Below, piece by piece: positions 5,989 to 12,408 of a stretch of 15,667 nt of DNA. Below the pieces are notes generated by a model that worked only from the letters and a program-made list of their open reading frames with translations, ran no database searches and was not told the origin of the DNA. Source of the stretch: Christensenella sp. UBA1750 (GTDB taxonomy: Bacteria > Bacillota > Clostridia > Christensenellales > UBA1750); contig DCHO01000009.1 in NCBI GenBank assembly GCA_002315655.1, positions 22,761 to 38,427 of the forward strand. Direction: 5' to 3'. Numbering within the stretch: the first letter of the stretch is position 1; the number at the start of each line of letters is the position of its first letter. A program made the translations under genes and the position numbers.

Positions 5989-6258
5989 ATGAAAACCTAC
6001 GTTCTGGACGGGCTGACCGTCGAAAACCCCGAGCAGCTGCACGACGCGCTGCAAAGCGTTCTGCCCCTGCCGCCCTATTACGGCAGAAACTTAGATGCCC
6101 TGCACGACATCTTGACCGAATGGCGGGAGGATTTCACCCTGCGCATCAATGACTGCGACGCGATGCTTGCCGCGCTGGAGGTCTACGGCGTGTATTTCAT
6201 GCACGCGCTCAACGACGCGGCGAAGGAGAATGAGCATTTCATCATTGATTTGGAATGA
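5989..6258 (+). CDS. Barstar-family ribonuclease inhibitor (immunity protein)
   Basis: About 89 aa, beginning MKTYVLDGL like barstar. The barnase-binding helix is clear: LPPYYGRNLDALHDILTEW, which keeps Tyr29, Asp35 and Asp39 of barstar; Trp38 is replaced by His. It should plug the active site of any ribonuclease still in, or returned to, the cytoplasm. An ATG at 5983 overlaps the toxin stop (ATGA), but the site GGGGAGG (5975-5981) is too close to it and sits 7 nt before the ATG at 5989, which is preferred. The Glu76 position appears to be Asp, and its barnase partner Arg59 is Tyr157 in the neighbouring toxin, hinting at a co-evolved pair. Confidence 0.92.
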   Translation: MKTYVLDGLTVENPEQLHDALQSVLPLPPYYGRNLDALHDILTEWREDFTLRINDCDAMLAALEVYGVYFMHALNDAAKENEHFIIDLE

Positions 6259-6260
6259 TT

Positions 6261-6290
6261 CCGGGGAGGGCGGGGAGACCCCGCCCCTAC
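6261..6290. repeat. GC-rich palindrome, copy C
   Basis: The same 23-nt core as at 32-54 and 348-370 (perfect 8-bp stem, AGA loop, then CTAC) at 6268-6290, starting 10 nt after the barstar stop. Only the core is shared; the flanks of copies A and B are absent. Confidence 0.75.
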
Positions 6291-6325
6291 GGAACGGCGG
6301 TCGTTTGCGCATCCGCTCATAAAAG

Positions 6326-6364
6326 AAAATCGCCTCATCCGAAAGAATGGATGGGGCGATTTTT
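6326..6364. terminator. Intrinsic terminator after barstar
   Basis: A 15-bp stem with one G-U pair, loop GAAAGAAT, four A before and five T after. It ends the barnase-barstar transcript and may also block minus-strand read-through from the phosphofructokinase gene. Confidence 0.85.
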
Positions 6365-6386
6365 GACAATGAAGGGAGCAAAGCGA

Positions 6387-6445
6387 CTGGAGGGCGAGCG
6401 TTTCGCGGCAAAACAGTCCTGTGGACTGTTTTCAAGAATAAGCCG
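6387..6445. repeat. Intergenic element with an AAAACAGTCC hairpin
   Basis: CTGGAGGGCGAGCGTT (6387-6402) recurs as the last 16 bases of the window (15652-15667). It is followed by a perfect 10-bp hairpin AAAACAGTCC-TGT-GGACTGTTTT (6410-6432). On the minus strand this hairpin ends in TTTT and may act as the phosphofructokinase terminator. The rest of 6365-6487 shows no gene; on the plus strand, 6475-6505 forms a weak terminator-like hairpin with seven T. Confidence 0.5.
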
Positions 6446-6487
6446 CCCGGAACACCGGAATTTGCGGAGCACATTTCGGTGCGAAAT

Positions 6488-7729
6488 TCAGGCACGAATT
6501 TTTTTGAGCTTGGGATAGGCGGGCAGGCCGTTTGTGCCGAAGGGGGCGGGGTCGCCCTGAATGAGCGGGAGGGCATAGGCGATGAACTGATCATTTAAGC
6601 CGTTGTGAGTGTCATTGATCCACGCTGTCGGAATCTTGTTTTCCGCGTTGGCGGCAAGGGACAGGTCGGACAGGATCGTTTCGCAGATGTATTCTTCCGT
6701 GTCCTTTTTGCGGGCAAAGCCTACCATTTTGCCGGTGACGCCGGACACGGCGGCTTCCACGGCGGTCTTTCCGGCGAGATAGGCTTCCTCAATGTCGGTC
6801 ATAGAGGCGCAATGGGAAGCGCACCGCTGCAGCAGAGAGAACTCAATGCCGCGGGTCTTGATGTGCAGGGAATCCTTGACGAAGGCCGCCAGCTGTGCTG
6901 CCAGCCCGCCCATCTGGGTGTGGCCGAACACGTCCGTTGCGCCTTGGAGCACGCCGCCGTCGGTCACATATTTGCCGTCTATGGTTTTGACGCCCTCGGC
7001 CACGGCACAGATCACGGATTTCTGGGTTTTGAGCTTGCCTGCTATGTCGGAAATGAACTGTTCGGGGGAGAAGGGCACCTCGGGAAGGTACACAAAATCG
7101 GGGCCTTCGCCGATGACGGAGGCGAGAGAGGCGGCGGCGGTGAGCCAGCCGGCGTTTCTGCCCATGATTTCCAAAATCAGCACCGTGCCGCTTTCGTAGG
7201 TGTAGGCCTCACGGGAGAGCTCGGAAGTGCAGGCGGCGATATACTTGGCGGCGGAGCCGAAGCCGGGGCAGTGGTCGGTGCCGCATAAGTCATTGTCGAT
7301 GGTTTTGGGCACGCCGATTACGTTGCAGGGATAATTCTTTTCGGCAAGATAGCGGGAAACCTTCTCGCAGGTGTCCATGGAATCGTTGCCGCCGTTGTAG
7401 AAGAAATAGCGGACATTGTGCTTCTGAAAAACACGGAGTATGCGCAGATAGTCGTCCTCGTTCTCCGTCCATTCGGGGAGCCGTCTGCGGCAGGAGCCTA
7501 AGGCCGAACCGGGCGTGGTCTTCAATTTGGCTAATTCTTTGGGGTCTTCCAGCCCGCAGTCAAACAGGCGGTCTTCCAAAATGCCGGACAAGCCGTTTTC
7601 CGCGGCAAGCACCTGCGTGATGTTCTCATTTTTGAGGGCGGTCTCGATCACGCCCAAAGCACTGGCGTTAAAGACGGAGGTGGGGCCGCCGGACTGACCG
7701 ATGACGCAGGCACCCTTCAAATGTTCCAT
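6488..7729 (-). CDS. pfp: Pyrophosphate-dependent 6-phosphofructokinase
   Basis: A 413-aa protein of the phosphofructokinase superfamily: GQSGGPT (11-17), NGGNDSMDT (112-120), PKTIDNDL (141-148), IMGRNAGW (188-195) and VAEG (243-246). The two residues that separate phosphate donors both read as pyrophosphate type: Asp116 in GGND where ATP enzymes have Gly, and Lys142 in PKTIDND where ATP enzymes have Gly. It should convert fructose 6-phosphate to the 1,6-bisphosphate reversibly in glycolysis. The start is the ATG at 7729, with GAGG 9 nt upstream; a GTG five codons earlier lacks a good ribosome site. Transcribed away from the glycerol-1-phosphate dehydrogenase gene. Confidence 0.92.
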   Translation of the reverse strand: MEHLKGACVIGQSGGPTSVFNASALGVIETALKNENITQVLAAENGLSGILEDRLFDCGLEDPKELAKLKTTPGSALGSCRRRLPEWTENEDDYLRILRVFQKHNVRYFFYNGGNDSMDTCEKVSRYLAEKNYPCNVIGVPKTIDNDLCGTDHCPGFGSAAKYIAACTSELSREAYTYESGTVLILEIMGRNAGWLTAAASLASVIGEGPDFVYLPEVPFSPEQFISDIAGKLKTQKSVICAVAEGVKTIDGKYVTDGGVLQGATDVFGHTQMGGLAAQLAAFVKDSLHIKTRGIEFSLLQRCASHCASMTDIEEAYLAGKTAVEAAVSGVTGKMVGFARKKDTEEYICETILSDLSLAANAENKIPTAWINDTHNGLNDQFIAYALPLIQGDPAPFGTNGLPAYPKLKKIRA

Positions 7730-7776
7730 GTCAAATTTCCTCACTTTTCACCGAATATCGCGGTTGTATTGACTTA

Positions 7777-7785
7777 ATTATAGCA
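7777..7785 (-). promoter_or_regulatory. Extended -10 promoter for the phosphofructokinase gene
   Basis: TGCTATAAT on the minus strand (7785-7777): a perfect -10 with the TGn extension. No good -35 lies 16-18 nt upstream, as is common for extended -10 promoters. The leader to the ATG is about 40 nt. Confidence 0.65.
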
Positions 7786-7825
7786 AAATGCCGGTTTCGC
7801 TTCCACGCTCCGCAGGTAAAAACAT

Positions 7826-7854
7826 TTGGAAAACGGTAAAGAATGATGTATAAT
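7826..7854 (+). promoter_or_regulatory. Promoter for the glycerol-1-phosphate dehydrogenase gene
   Basis: TTGGAA (7826-7831), a 17-nt spacer and TATAAT (7849-7854). The gene's AAGGAGG site (7869-7875) and ATG follow closely. Confidence 0.75.
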
Positions 7855-7883
7855 AGGGAAAGAAAAACAAGGAGGCAGAAACA

Positions 7884-9239
7884 ATGCCGGACTATAAAAA
7901 TATGACTTTGCAGGAACTGACAAACGCAAACGGGTTTGACTGCGAATGCGGACACCACCATGAATGCCCGCTTACCTATCTCAACATTTCCTCCGGGGCG
8001 ATTGCCGACACCCCGAACATGGTGAAGAAGATGGGGGCGAAGTTCCCCTTTGTGGTGTGCGACGAGAACACCTATGCGGCGGCAGGGGAAACCGTCATAA
8101 AACTGCTAAAAGAGGCGGAAATTCCCTATAAGCTGCACATTCTGCCCGGGAAACGCATTTCCCCTGCGGAATGGGAGGCGGGCTCCGTCCTGTATGCCTT
8201 TGACCCCAAGTGCGATCTGGTGCTGGGGGTCGGCTCCGGGGTCATCAACGACCTGTGCAAGGTGCTGGCGCACGCGGTTGGGATCCGGAACGCCATCGTG
8301 GGCACCGCGCCGTCCATGGACGGGTATGCGTCCAACTCCGCCGCCATGGAGGTGGGCAAGGTCAAGGTGTCGCTGTATAACCAGATGCCCGCCGGAATCC
8401 TGCTGGACACTCGTGTGTTGGCGAACGCGCCCATGCGGATGCTCTGGGCAGGGCTTGGCGACATTGTGGCGAAGTACTGCGCCCTTTGCGAGTGGAAAAT
8501 TTCCCACGCGGTCATTGACGAATACTATTGCGAGCCGATTGCGGACATGATGCGCGGGGCGATGGAAAAGGTGGTCTCCGCTGCGCCGGGCATCCCGGAG
8601 CGGGACGAAACCGCCATTGCCGCCATTGCCGAAGGGCTGGTGCTGGCGGGCATTGCCATGAGCTATGCCAAGATCAGCCGCCCGGCCTCCGGGTTGGAGC
8701 ATTATTTCTCCCATATGTGGGAAATGATGGCGTTGGAGCGCGGCAAGGAATACGACCTGCACGGGATTCAGGTGGGCGTGGGAACGCTGCTGACGTTGCG
8801 GATTTTCGAGAAGCTTAAACAGGTCGTGCCGGACGAAAAGACGGCGCGGGCGCACATGGCTGCCTTCAATGAGGCGGAATGGGAAGCGCAGGTCAGGCGG
8901 ATTTTCGGCAAGACCGCCGGGGAAATCATCCGCATCGAGAATGCGACCCACAAAAACAGTGCAGAGCGGTTCGAGAAGCGGATTGCGAACATCCTCTCTA
9001 AGTGGGATGTGATTACAAAGGCGATGGAGGACGAGCTGCCGAAGTTCGACGAATTGTATGAATTGATGAAGAACACCGGGATGCCGCTGACCCCCAGTGA
9101 CATTGGCGTGCCGAAAAAGGACGTGGTGGATGCGTTTATCGGGGCGCGGGACATTCGGGATAAGTATCTGTGCTGCTCGCTGATCTGGGATTTGGGACTG
9201 ACGGACGAGTTTGCCAAGTTTGTGGAGGAAATCGGGTAG
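7884..9239 (+). CDS. egsA: sn-Glycerol-1-phosphate dehydrogenase (AraM/EgsA-like)
   Basis: A 451-aa member of the iron-containing alcohol dehydrogenase superfamily. The nucleotide-binding stretch is LGVGSGVINDL (114-124), and GTAPSMDGYAS (140-150) is typical of glycerol-1-phosphate dehydrogenases. Likely metal ligands are Asp193 (GLGDIVAK), His273 (SGLEHYFSH) and His293 (DLHGIQVG). Bacterial relatives reduce dihydroxyacetone phosphate to glycerol 1-phosphate with NAD(P)H. It is longer than archaeal enzymes: the N-terminus carries CECGHHHECP (20-29), which could bind a metal, and the C-terminus has an extra helical part (about 315-451). AAGGAGG lies 8 nt before the ATG. No lipid-synthesis partner gene is visible nearby. 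Confidence 0.88.
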   Translation: MPDYKNMTLQELTNANGFDCECGHHHECPLTYLNISSGAIADTPNMVKKMGAKFPFVVCDENTYAAAGETVIKLLKEAEIPYKLHILPGKRISPAEWEAGSVLYAFDPKCDLVLGVGSGVINDLCKVLAHAVGIRNAIVGTAPSMDGYASNSAAMEVGKVKVSLYNQMPAGILLDTRVLANAPMRMLWAGLGDIVAKYCALCEWKISHAVIDEYYCEPIADMMRGAMEKVVSAAPGIPERDETAIAAIAEGLVLAGIAMSYAKISRPASGLEHYFSHMWEMMALERGKEYDLHGIQVGVGTLLTLRIFEKLKQVVPDEKTARAHMAAFNEAEWEAQVRRIFGKTAGEIIRIENATHKNSAERFEKRIANILSKWDVITKAMEDELPKFDELYELMKNTGMPLTPSDIGVPKKDVVDAFIGARDIRDKYLCCSLIWDLGLTDEFAKFVEEIG

Positions 9240-9245
9240 AAAGAT

Positions 9246-9292
9246 GGCAGGGTATGGCCTCCCCCCGTAAAGGGGGGAGGCCATACCCTGCC
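9246..9292. repeat. Perfect 21-bp hairpin after the dehydrogenase gene
   Basis: 9246-9266 pairs without mismatch with 9272-9292 around loop GTAAA. It begins 6 nt past the stop codon and has no T-tract. It may block exonucleases or be a mobile palindrome. Confidence 0.75.
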
Positions 9293-9317
9293 CGGGCGCG
9301 GCGTAACCGCGCCCGGG
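9291..9317. repeat. Perfect 11-bp GC hairpin
   Basis: CCCGGGCGCGG (9291-9301) pairs with CCGCGCCCGGG (9307-9317), loop CGTAA. It shares two bases with the 21-bp hairpin, so the two stems are nearly stacked. Confidence 0.7.
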
Positions 9318-9321
9318 GACT

Positions 9322-9370
9322 CCCTCAGTCGGCCTCGACGGCCGCCAGCTCCCCCATAAATGGAGGAGCC
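9322..9370. repeat. Two-hairpin palindromic element, copy 3
   Basis: CCCTCAGTC, then a short first stem CGGCC-TCGAC-GGCCG (9330-9344), then the second hairpin from GCTCC (9348-9352) to GGAGC (9365-9369) with one mismatch inside. Same layout as copies 1, 2, 4 and 5. Confidence 0.65.
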
Positions 9371-9381
9371 AGGGCCCCCCC

Positions 9382-9463
9382 CTTCAGTCAAAATTCAGGC
9401 AAGCCTGAATTTTGCCAGCTTCCCCACTGCGGTGGGGACGCCTACGCGCTGCGGCGCGGGAAA
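9382..9463. repeat. Two-hairpin palindromic element, copy 4
   Basis: CTTCAGT, then a perfect 12-bp stem (9389-9400 with 9403-9414, AA loop), then CCCCAC...GTGGGG (9422-9437), then the 24-nt tail also found at 167-190. The tail ends two bases before the GGAGA ribosome site of the next gene. Confidence 0.7.
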
Positions 9464-9478
9464 CGGAGAAAGTACGGA

Positions 9479-10048
9479 ATGTTTGAGCGAGAGAATGATA
9501 TTTTAACGGTGAAGGATAGGGTCGAAGCACTGCTGAAAGAGAAGGAATATGTGCTCATCGGCATTGACGGGCGGTGCGCCTCGGGCAAGAGCACCTTTGC
9601 CGAAAGGCTGGTGGGGGCGCTTCATGCAAACCTGCTTCACATGGACGACTTTTTCCTGCGCCCGGAGCAGCGATCGGAGGCGCGGCTTCAAATTCCCGGG
9701 GAAAACGTGGATCACGAGCGGTTTTTGCAGGAAGTGCTGCTGCCGCTGTCGAGGAACGAGGCTTTTTCCTACCGTCCCTTTGACTGCGAGACCCTGACGC
9801 TGCTGCCGCCCGTTTTAGTGGAGGGGAAGCGGGTGTCCGTTGTGGAAGGCTCCTATTGCTTCCATAAAGATTTGAAGGGCTTTTACGACCTCAAAATCTT
9901 TCTGACGGTGGAAAAGGACGAGCAGATGCGGCGGATCGTCGAGCGAAACGGCGATTATGCCAAGGTATTTGAGAAAAAATGGATTCCTTTGGAGGAAAGC
10001 TACTTTTCCGCCTTTGCCGTGCAGGAGGAAGCCGATCTCTGCTTCTGA
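9479..10048 (+). CDS. P-loop kinase, uridine kinase-like
   Basis: A 189-aa cytoplasmic protein. The Walker A loop is GRCASGKST (31-39). MDDFF (55-59) is the acidic motif typical of uridine/phosphoribulokinase-type enzymes, and VVEGSYCFH (121-129) is a second family mark. It probably phosphorylates a nucleoside or similar small hydroxyl compound; the substrate is not fixed by the sequence. The start is the ATG at 9479 with GGAGA 9 nt upstream. The open frame continues upstream to 9170, but that part runs through the dehydrogenase gene and the repeats and is not coding. No promoter is visible in the repeat-filled gap, so it may depend on read-through from the dehydrogenase gene. Confidence 0.8.
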   Translation: MFERENDILTVKDRVEALLKEKEYVLIGIDGRCASGKSTFAERLVGALHANLLHMDDFFLRPEQRSEARLQIPGENVDHERFLQEVLLPLSRNEAFSYRPFDCETLTLLPPVLVEGKRVSVVEGSYCFHKDLKGFYDLKIFLTVEKDEQMRRIVERNGDYAKVFEKKWIPLEESYFSAFAVQEEADLCF

Positions 10049-10067
10049 AGCCCGGACACGAAAGCTT

Positions 10068-10102
10068 AACACGGGGAAACGAAAATCTCCCGGTGTTTTT
10101 TG
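10068..10102 (+). terminator. Intrinsic terminator after the kinase gene
   Basis: AACAC and GGGGA pair with TCCC and GTGTT, with one bulged G, followed by a run of T. It separates the kinase gene from the marR operon; the next promoter begins within its tail. Confidence 0.7.
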
Positions 10103-10130
10103 TTGACTTTCCCACGATTTACGCTATAAT
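10103..10130 (+). promoter_or_regulatory. Promoter of the marR-ABC exporter operon
   Basis: TTGACT (10103-10108), a 16-nt spacer and TATAAT (10125-10130). Downstream is a leader of about 50 nt with AAGGAGG before marR. Confidence 0.8.
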
Positions 10131-10145
10131 ACTTTCTTGTAATGC

Positions 10146-10172
10146 TTGGGAAACCAATCTTTGAATTTTCAA
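10146..10172 (+). promoter_or_regulatory. Possible MarR operator
   Basis: Two small inverted repeats in the leader: TTGG-GAAA-CCAA (10146-10157) and TTGAA-TT-TTCAA (10161-10172). MarR proteins often repress their own operon from such sites just downstream of the promoter. Both repeats are short, so this is tentative. Confidence 0.3.
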
Positions 10173-10188
10173 CGAAGGAGGAGCAACC

Positions 10189-10671
10189 ATGAAGCGGTAT
10201 ATCCTTTTGCACATGGGCATCTTGGGGCATCAGCACAAGAACCTTACAGCCGATGCCATGAAGGAAGCGGGCATCGGGCGCAGCCAGCCGTGGATATTGA
10301 ATTACCTTGCAGACCACGAGGGCTGCATCCAGCGGGAGCTTGCGCACCATTCGCACTTTGACCCGGCTTCCATCACCTCGGCGCTCACCGGCATGGAGGA
10401 GCAGGGGCTTGTCACCCGCGAGGTCGTGGACGGTGACAAGCGGGCGCTTCGCGTCACGCTGACCGAAAAGGGCTGGGAGAAGGAGCGCGTTGTTCAGGAG
10501 ATTTTCACGGAAGTGGAGGAAAAGGCCTTGACCGGCTTTTCCGCCGAAGAAAAAGAGCTGCTGAACGGCTTTTTGTCCCGCATTCACGGCAATCTCAACG
10601 ATTTTGCTGTCCAGAAGGGCTGGAAGGTCGATGAATTTCTGCCGCATCCCGGAAAAGAAAACAAAGCGTAA
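10189..10671 (+). CDS. MarR-family transcriptional regulator
   Basis: 160 aa with the MarR winged-helix layout: dimer helices at both ends, a recognition helix around DPASITSALTGMEEQGLV (58-75) and the wing GDKRALRVTLTEKG (82-95). AAGGAGG lies 7 nt before the ATG. It is the first gene of an operon with two ABC half-transporters (12-nt gap), so it most likely represses the exporter and itself until a small molecule binds. Ligand unknown. Confidence 0.92.
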   Translation: MKRYILLHMGILGHQHKNLTADAMKEAGIGRSQPWILNYLADHEGCIQRELAHHSHFDPASITSALTGMEEQGLVTREVVDGDKRALRVTLTEKGWEKERVVQEIFTEVEEKALTGFSAEEKELLNGFLSRIHGNLNDFAVQKGWKVDEFLPHPGKENKA

Positions 10672-10683
10672 GAAAGGAAATCC

Positions 10684-12408
10684 ATGAAGAAACTCATCAA
10701 ATATCTGAAAGGCAGTTGGGTGTTCGTCATCTGCGCCCCGCTGCTGATGATCGTGGAGGTCTGCTGCGACCTGCTGCAGCCCACCTTAATGTCCAATATC
10801 ATTGATGTGGGCGTTGCGAGCGGCGAGATGGCGCAGGTGTGGGCAACCGGCCTTAAAATGCTGTCCGTGGCGTTAATCGGCGTCTGCGGCGGCGCGGGCT
10901 GCACGATTCTCTCCACCAAGGCCTCCTTCAATTTCGGCGCAAAGCTGCGCCAGTCCATGTTTGACAGGATTCAGACCTTCTCCTTCAAGGAGATCGACAA
11001 GCTGCAGCCCTCGTCTTTGATCACCCGCCTCACCAACGACGTGACCCAGCTGCAGGGCTGCCTGAGAATGATCCTGTGTATGCTGGTGCGTGCGCCCTTC
11101 TCCTGCATCGGCGGCATTGTGATGGCGGTGGCGATTTCGCCCAAGCTGTCCCTCATCTTTGTGGTGGCAATCCCCGTGCTGGTGACGGCCATCTTACTCA
11201 TCGTCTCCAAGACCTTCCCGATGTTCGGGGAAATGCAGAAGAAAATTGACCGCGTGAACACCGTCATGCGCGAAAACCTGCTGGGCGTGCGCGTGGTCAA
11301 GGCCTTTGTGGGGCAGGAACGCGAGAAAAAGCGCTTTGACGGCGCGAACTCCGACCTGACCAACTGGACGCTGTCCGCCATTGACCGCATCAACCTATTG
11401 TGGCCGATCATCACCTTTGTGATGGGCGCGGCGACCTGTGCGCTGATTTGGTTCGGCGGCAAACTGGTGCAGACAGGCGACCTTGAAATCGGCAAGATCA
11501 TGGCGTTTATGACGTACTTAAATCAGGTGCTTTCTTCCATAATGATGGTCATTATGATGAGCCTTTCCTTCTCCCGCGCCAAGGTTGCCATGGACAGATG
11601 CAACGAGGTTATGGACACCCAGTCCACGATTCTTGACCCCGAGAAGCCCATCGACCCCGAAAAGTGGTCTGTGGAATTTGACCATGTGAACTTCTCCTAC
11701 AACAAGACCGACCCGGAACCCGTGCTCAAGGACATCACCTTCTCCGTCCAGCCCGGTCAGCGCGTGGGCATCATCGGCAACACGGGAAGCGGCAAATCCT
11801 CCATGGTGCAGCTCATCCCGCGCCTTTACGATGTGGATTCCGGCAAGGTCTCCATCGGCGGGGTCGATGTAAAGGATATGTCTCTTGACACCCTGCGCCA
11901 GCACATCGGCGTGGTGCTGCAGGAAGCGGTGCTGTTCTCCGGCGACATTGAAAGCAACCTGCGCTGGGGCGGCGGTACCTGTGACGAGGATTCCTTGCAG
12001 TCCGCGCTCAATGACGCGCAGGCCACGGAGTTTGTCTCCCAGCTTCCCAACCTCATGCACAACATCGTGGAGCAGCGCGGCAGGAACTATTCCGGCGGGC
12101 AGAAGCAGCGGCTTTCCATCGCCAGAACCTTTGCCAAGAACCCCGACATTCTGATTCTGGACGATTCCATGTCGGCTGTTGATACCGAGACCGAGGCCAA
12201 GATGCAGACCGCGCTGCGCGAGCGCATCGGTTCCGGCATTACCTTTGTCATTGCCTCCCGCGTTTCCGCCATTGCGGATTCCGATATGATTCTGGTCATG
12301 GAGGACGGGCGGATTGTCGGGCAGGGCACCCATTCCGAGCTTATCAAAAACAACGAAATCTACCGCGGGATCGTCGCATCCCAGTGGGGCGAGGAGGCGA
12401 TTGCTTAA
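10684..12408 (+). CDS. ABC exporter half-transporter, subunit with degenerate ATPase site
   Basis: 574 aa: six-helix membrane domain (about 1-310) fused to an ATPase domain (about 325-574). Walker A is GNTGSGKS (365-372), the Q-loop is Gln413, and the signature is the canonical YSGGQ (469-473). Walker B is ILILDD with Asp494 in place of the catalytic Glu, and the switch position is Ser525 (VIASR) in place of His. This matches the non-catalytic half of heterodimeric exporters such as BmrCD, LmrCD and TM287/288. The partner follows directly. Likely exports drugs or other amphipathic compounds. Ribosome site AAAGGAAA. Confidence 0.93.
   Translation: MKKLIKYLKGSWVFVICAPLLMIVEVCCDLLQPTLMSNIIDVGVASGEMAQVWATGLKMLSVALIGVCGGAGCTILSTKASFNFGAKLRQSMFDRIQTFSFKEIDKLQPSSLITRLTNDVTQLQGCLRMILCMLVRAPFSCIGGIVMAVAISPKLSLIFVVAIPVLVTAILLIVSKTFPMFGEMQKKIDRVNTVMRENLLGVRVVKAFVGQEREKKRFDGANSDLTNWTLSAIDRINLLWPIITFVMGAATCALIWFGGKLVQTGDLEIGKIMAFMTYLNQVLSSIMMVIMMSLSFSRAKVAMDRCNEVMDTQSTILDPEKPIDPEKWSVEFDHVNFSYNKTDPEPVLKDITFSVQPGQRVGIIGNTGSGKSSMVQLIPRLYDVDSGKVSIGGVDVKDMSLDTLRQHIGVVLQEAVLFSGDIESNLRWGGGTCDEDSLQSALNDAQATEFVSQLPNLMHNIVEQRGRNYSGGQKQRLSIARTFAKNPDILILDDSMSAVDTETEAKMQTALRERIGSGITFVIASRVSAIADSDMILVMEDGRIVGQGTHSELIKNNEIYRGIVASQWGEEAIA

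Noticed and set aside
4525..6260. Prophage or integrative element carrying the toxin genes
   Set aside because: No integrase, transposase, phage structural gene, tRNA or attachment-site repeat was found around the modules.
7730..7744. GTG start for the phosphofructokinase gene
   Set aside because: No ribosome site precedes it, and GAGG is correctly spaced for the ATG at 7729.
8106..9284. 392-aa minus-strand open frame opposite the dehydrogenase gene
   Set aside because: No recognisable motifs; the plus-strand dehydrogenase has promoter, ribosome site and conserved residues.
9170..9478. N-terminal extension of the kinase by 103 residues
   Set aside because: That stretch overlaps the end of the dehydrogenase gene and runs through palindromic repeats; the kinase fold starts after 9479.
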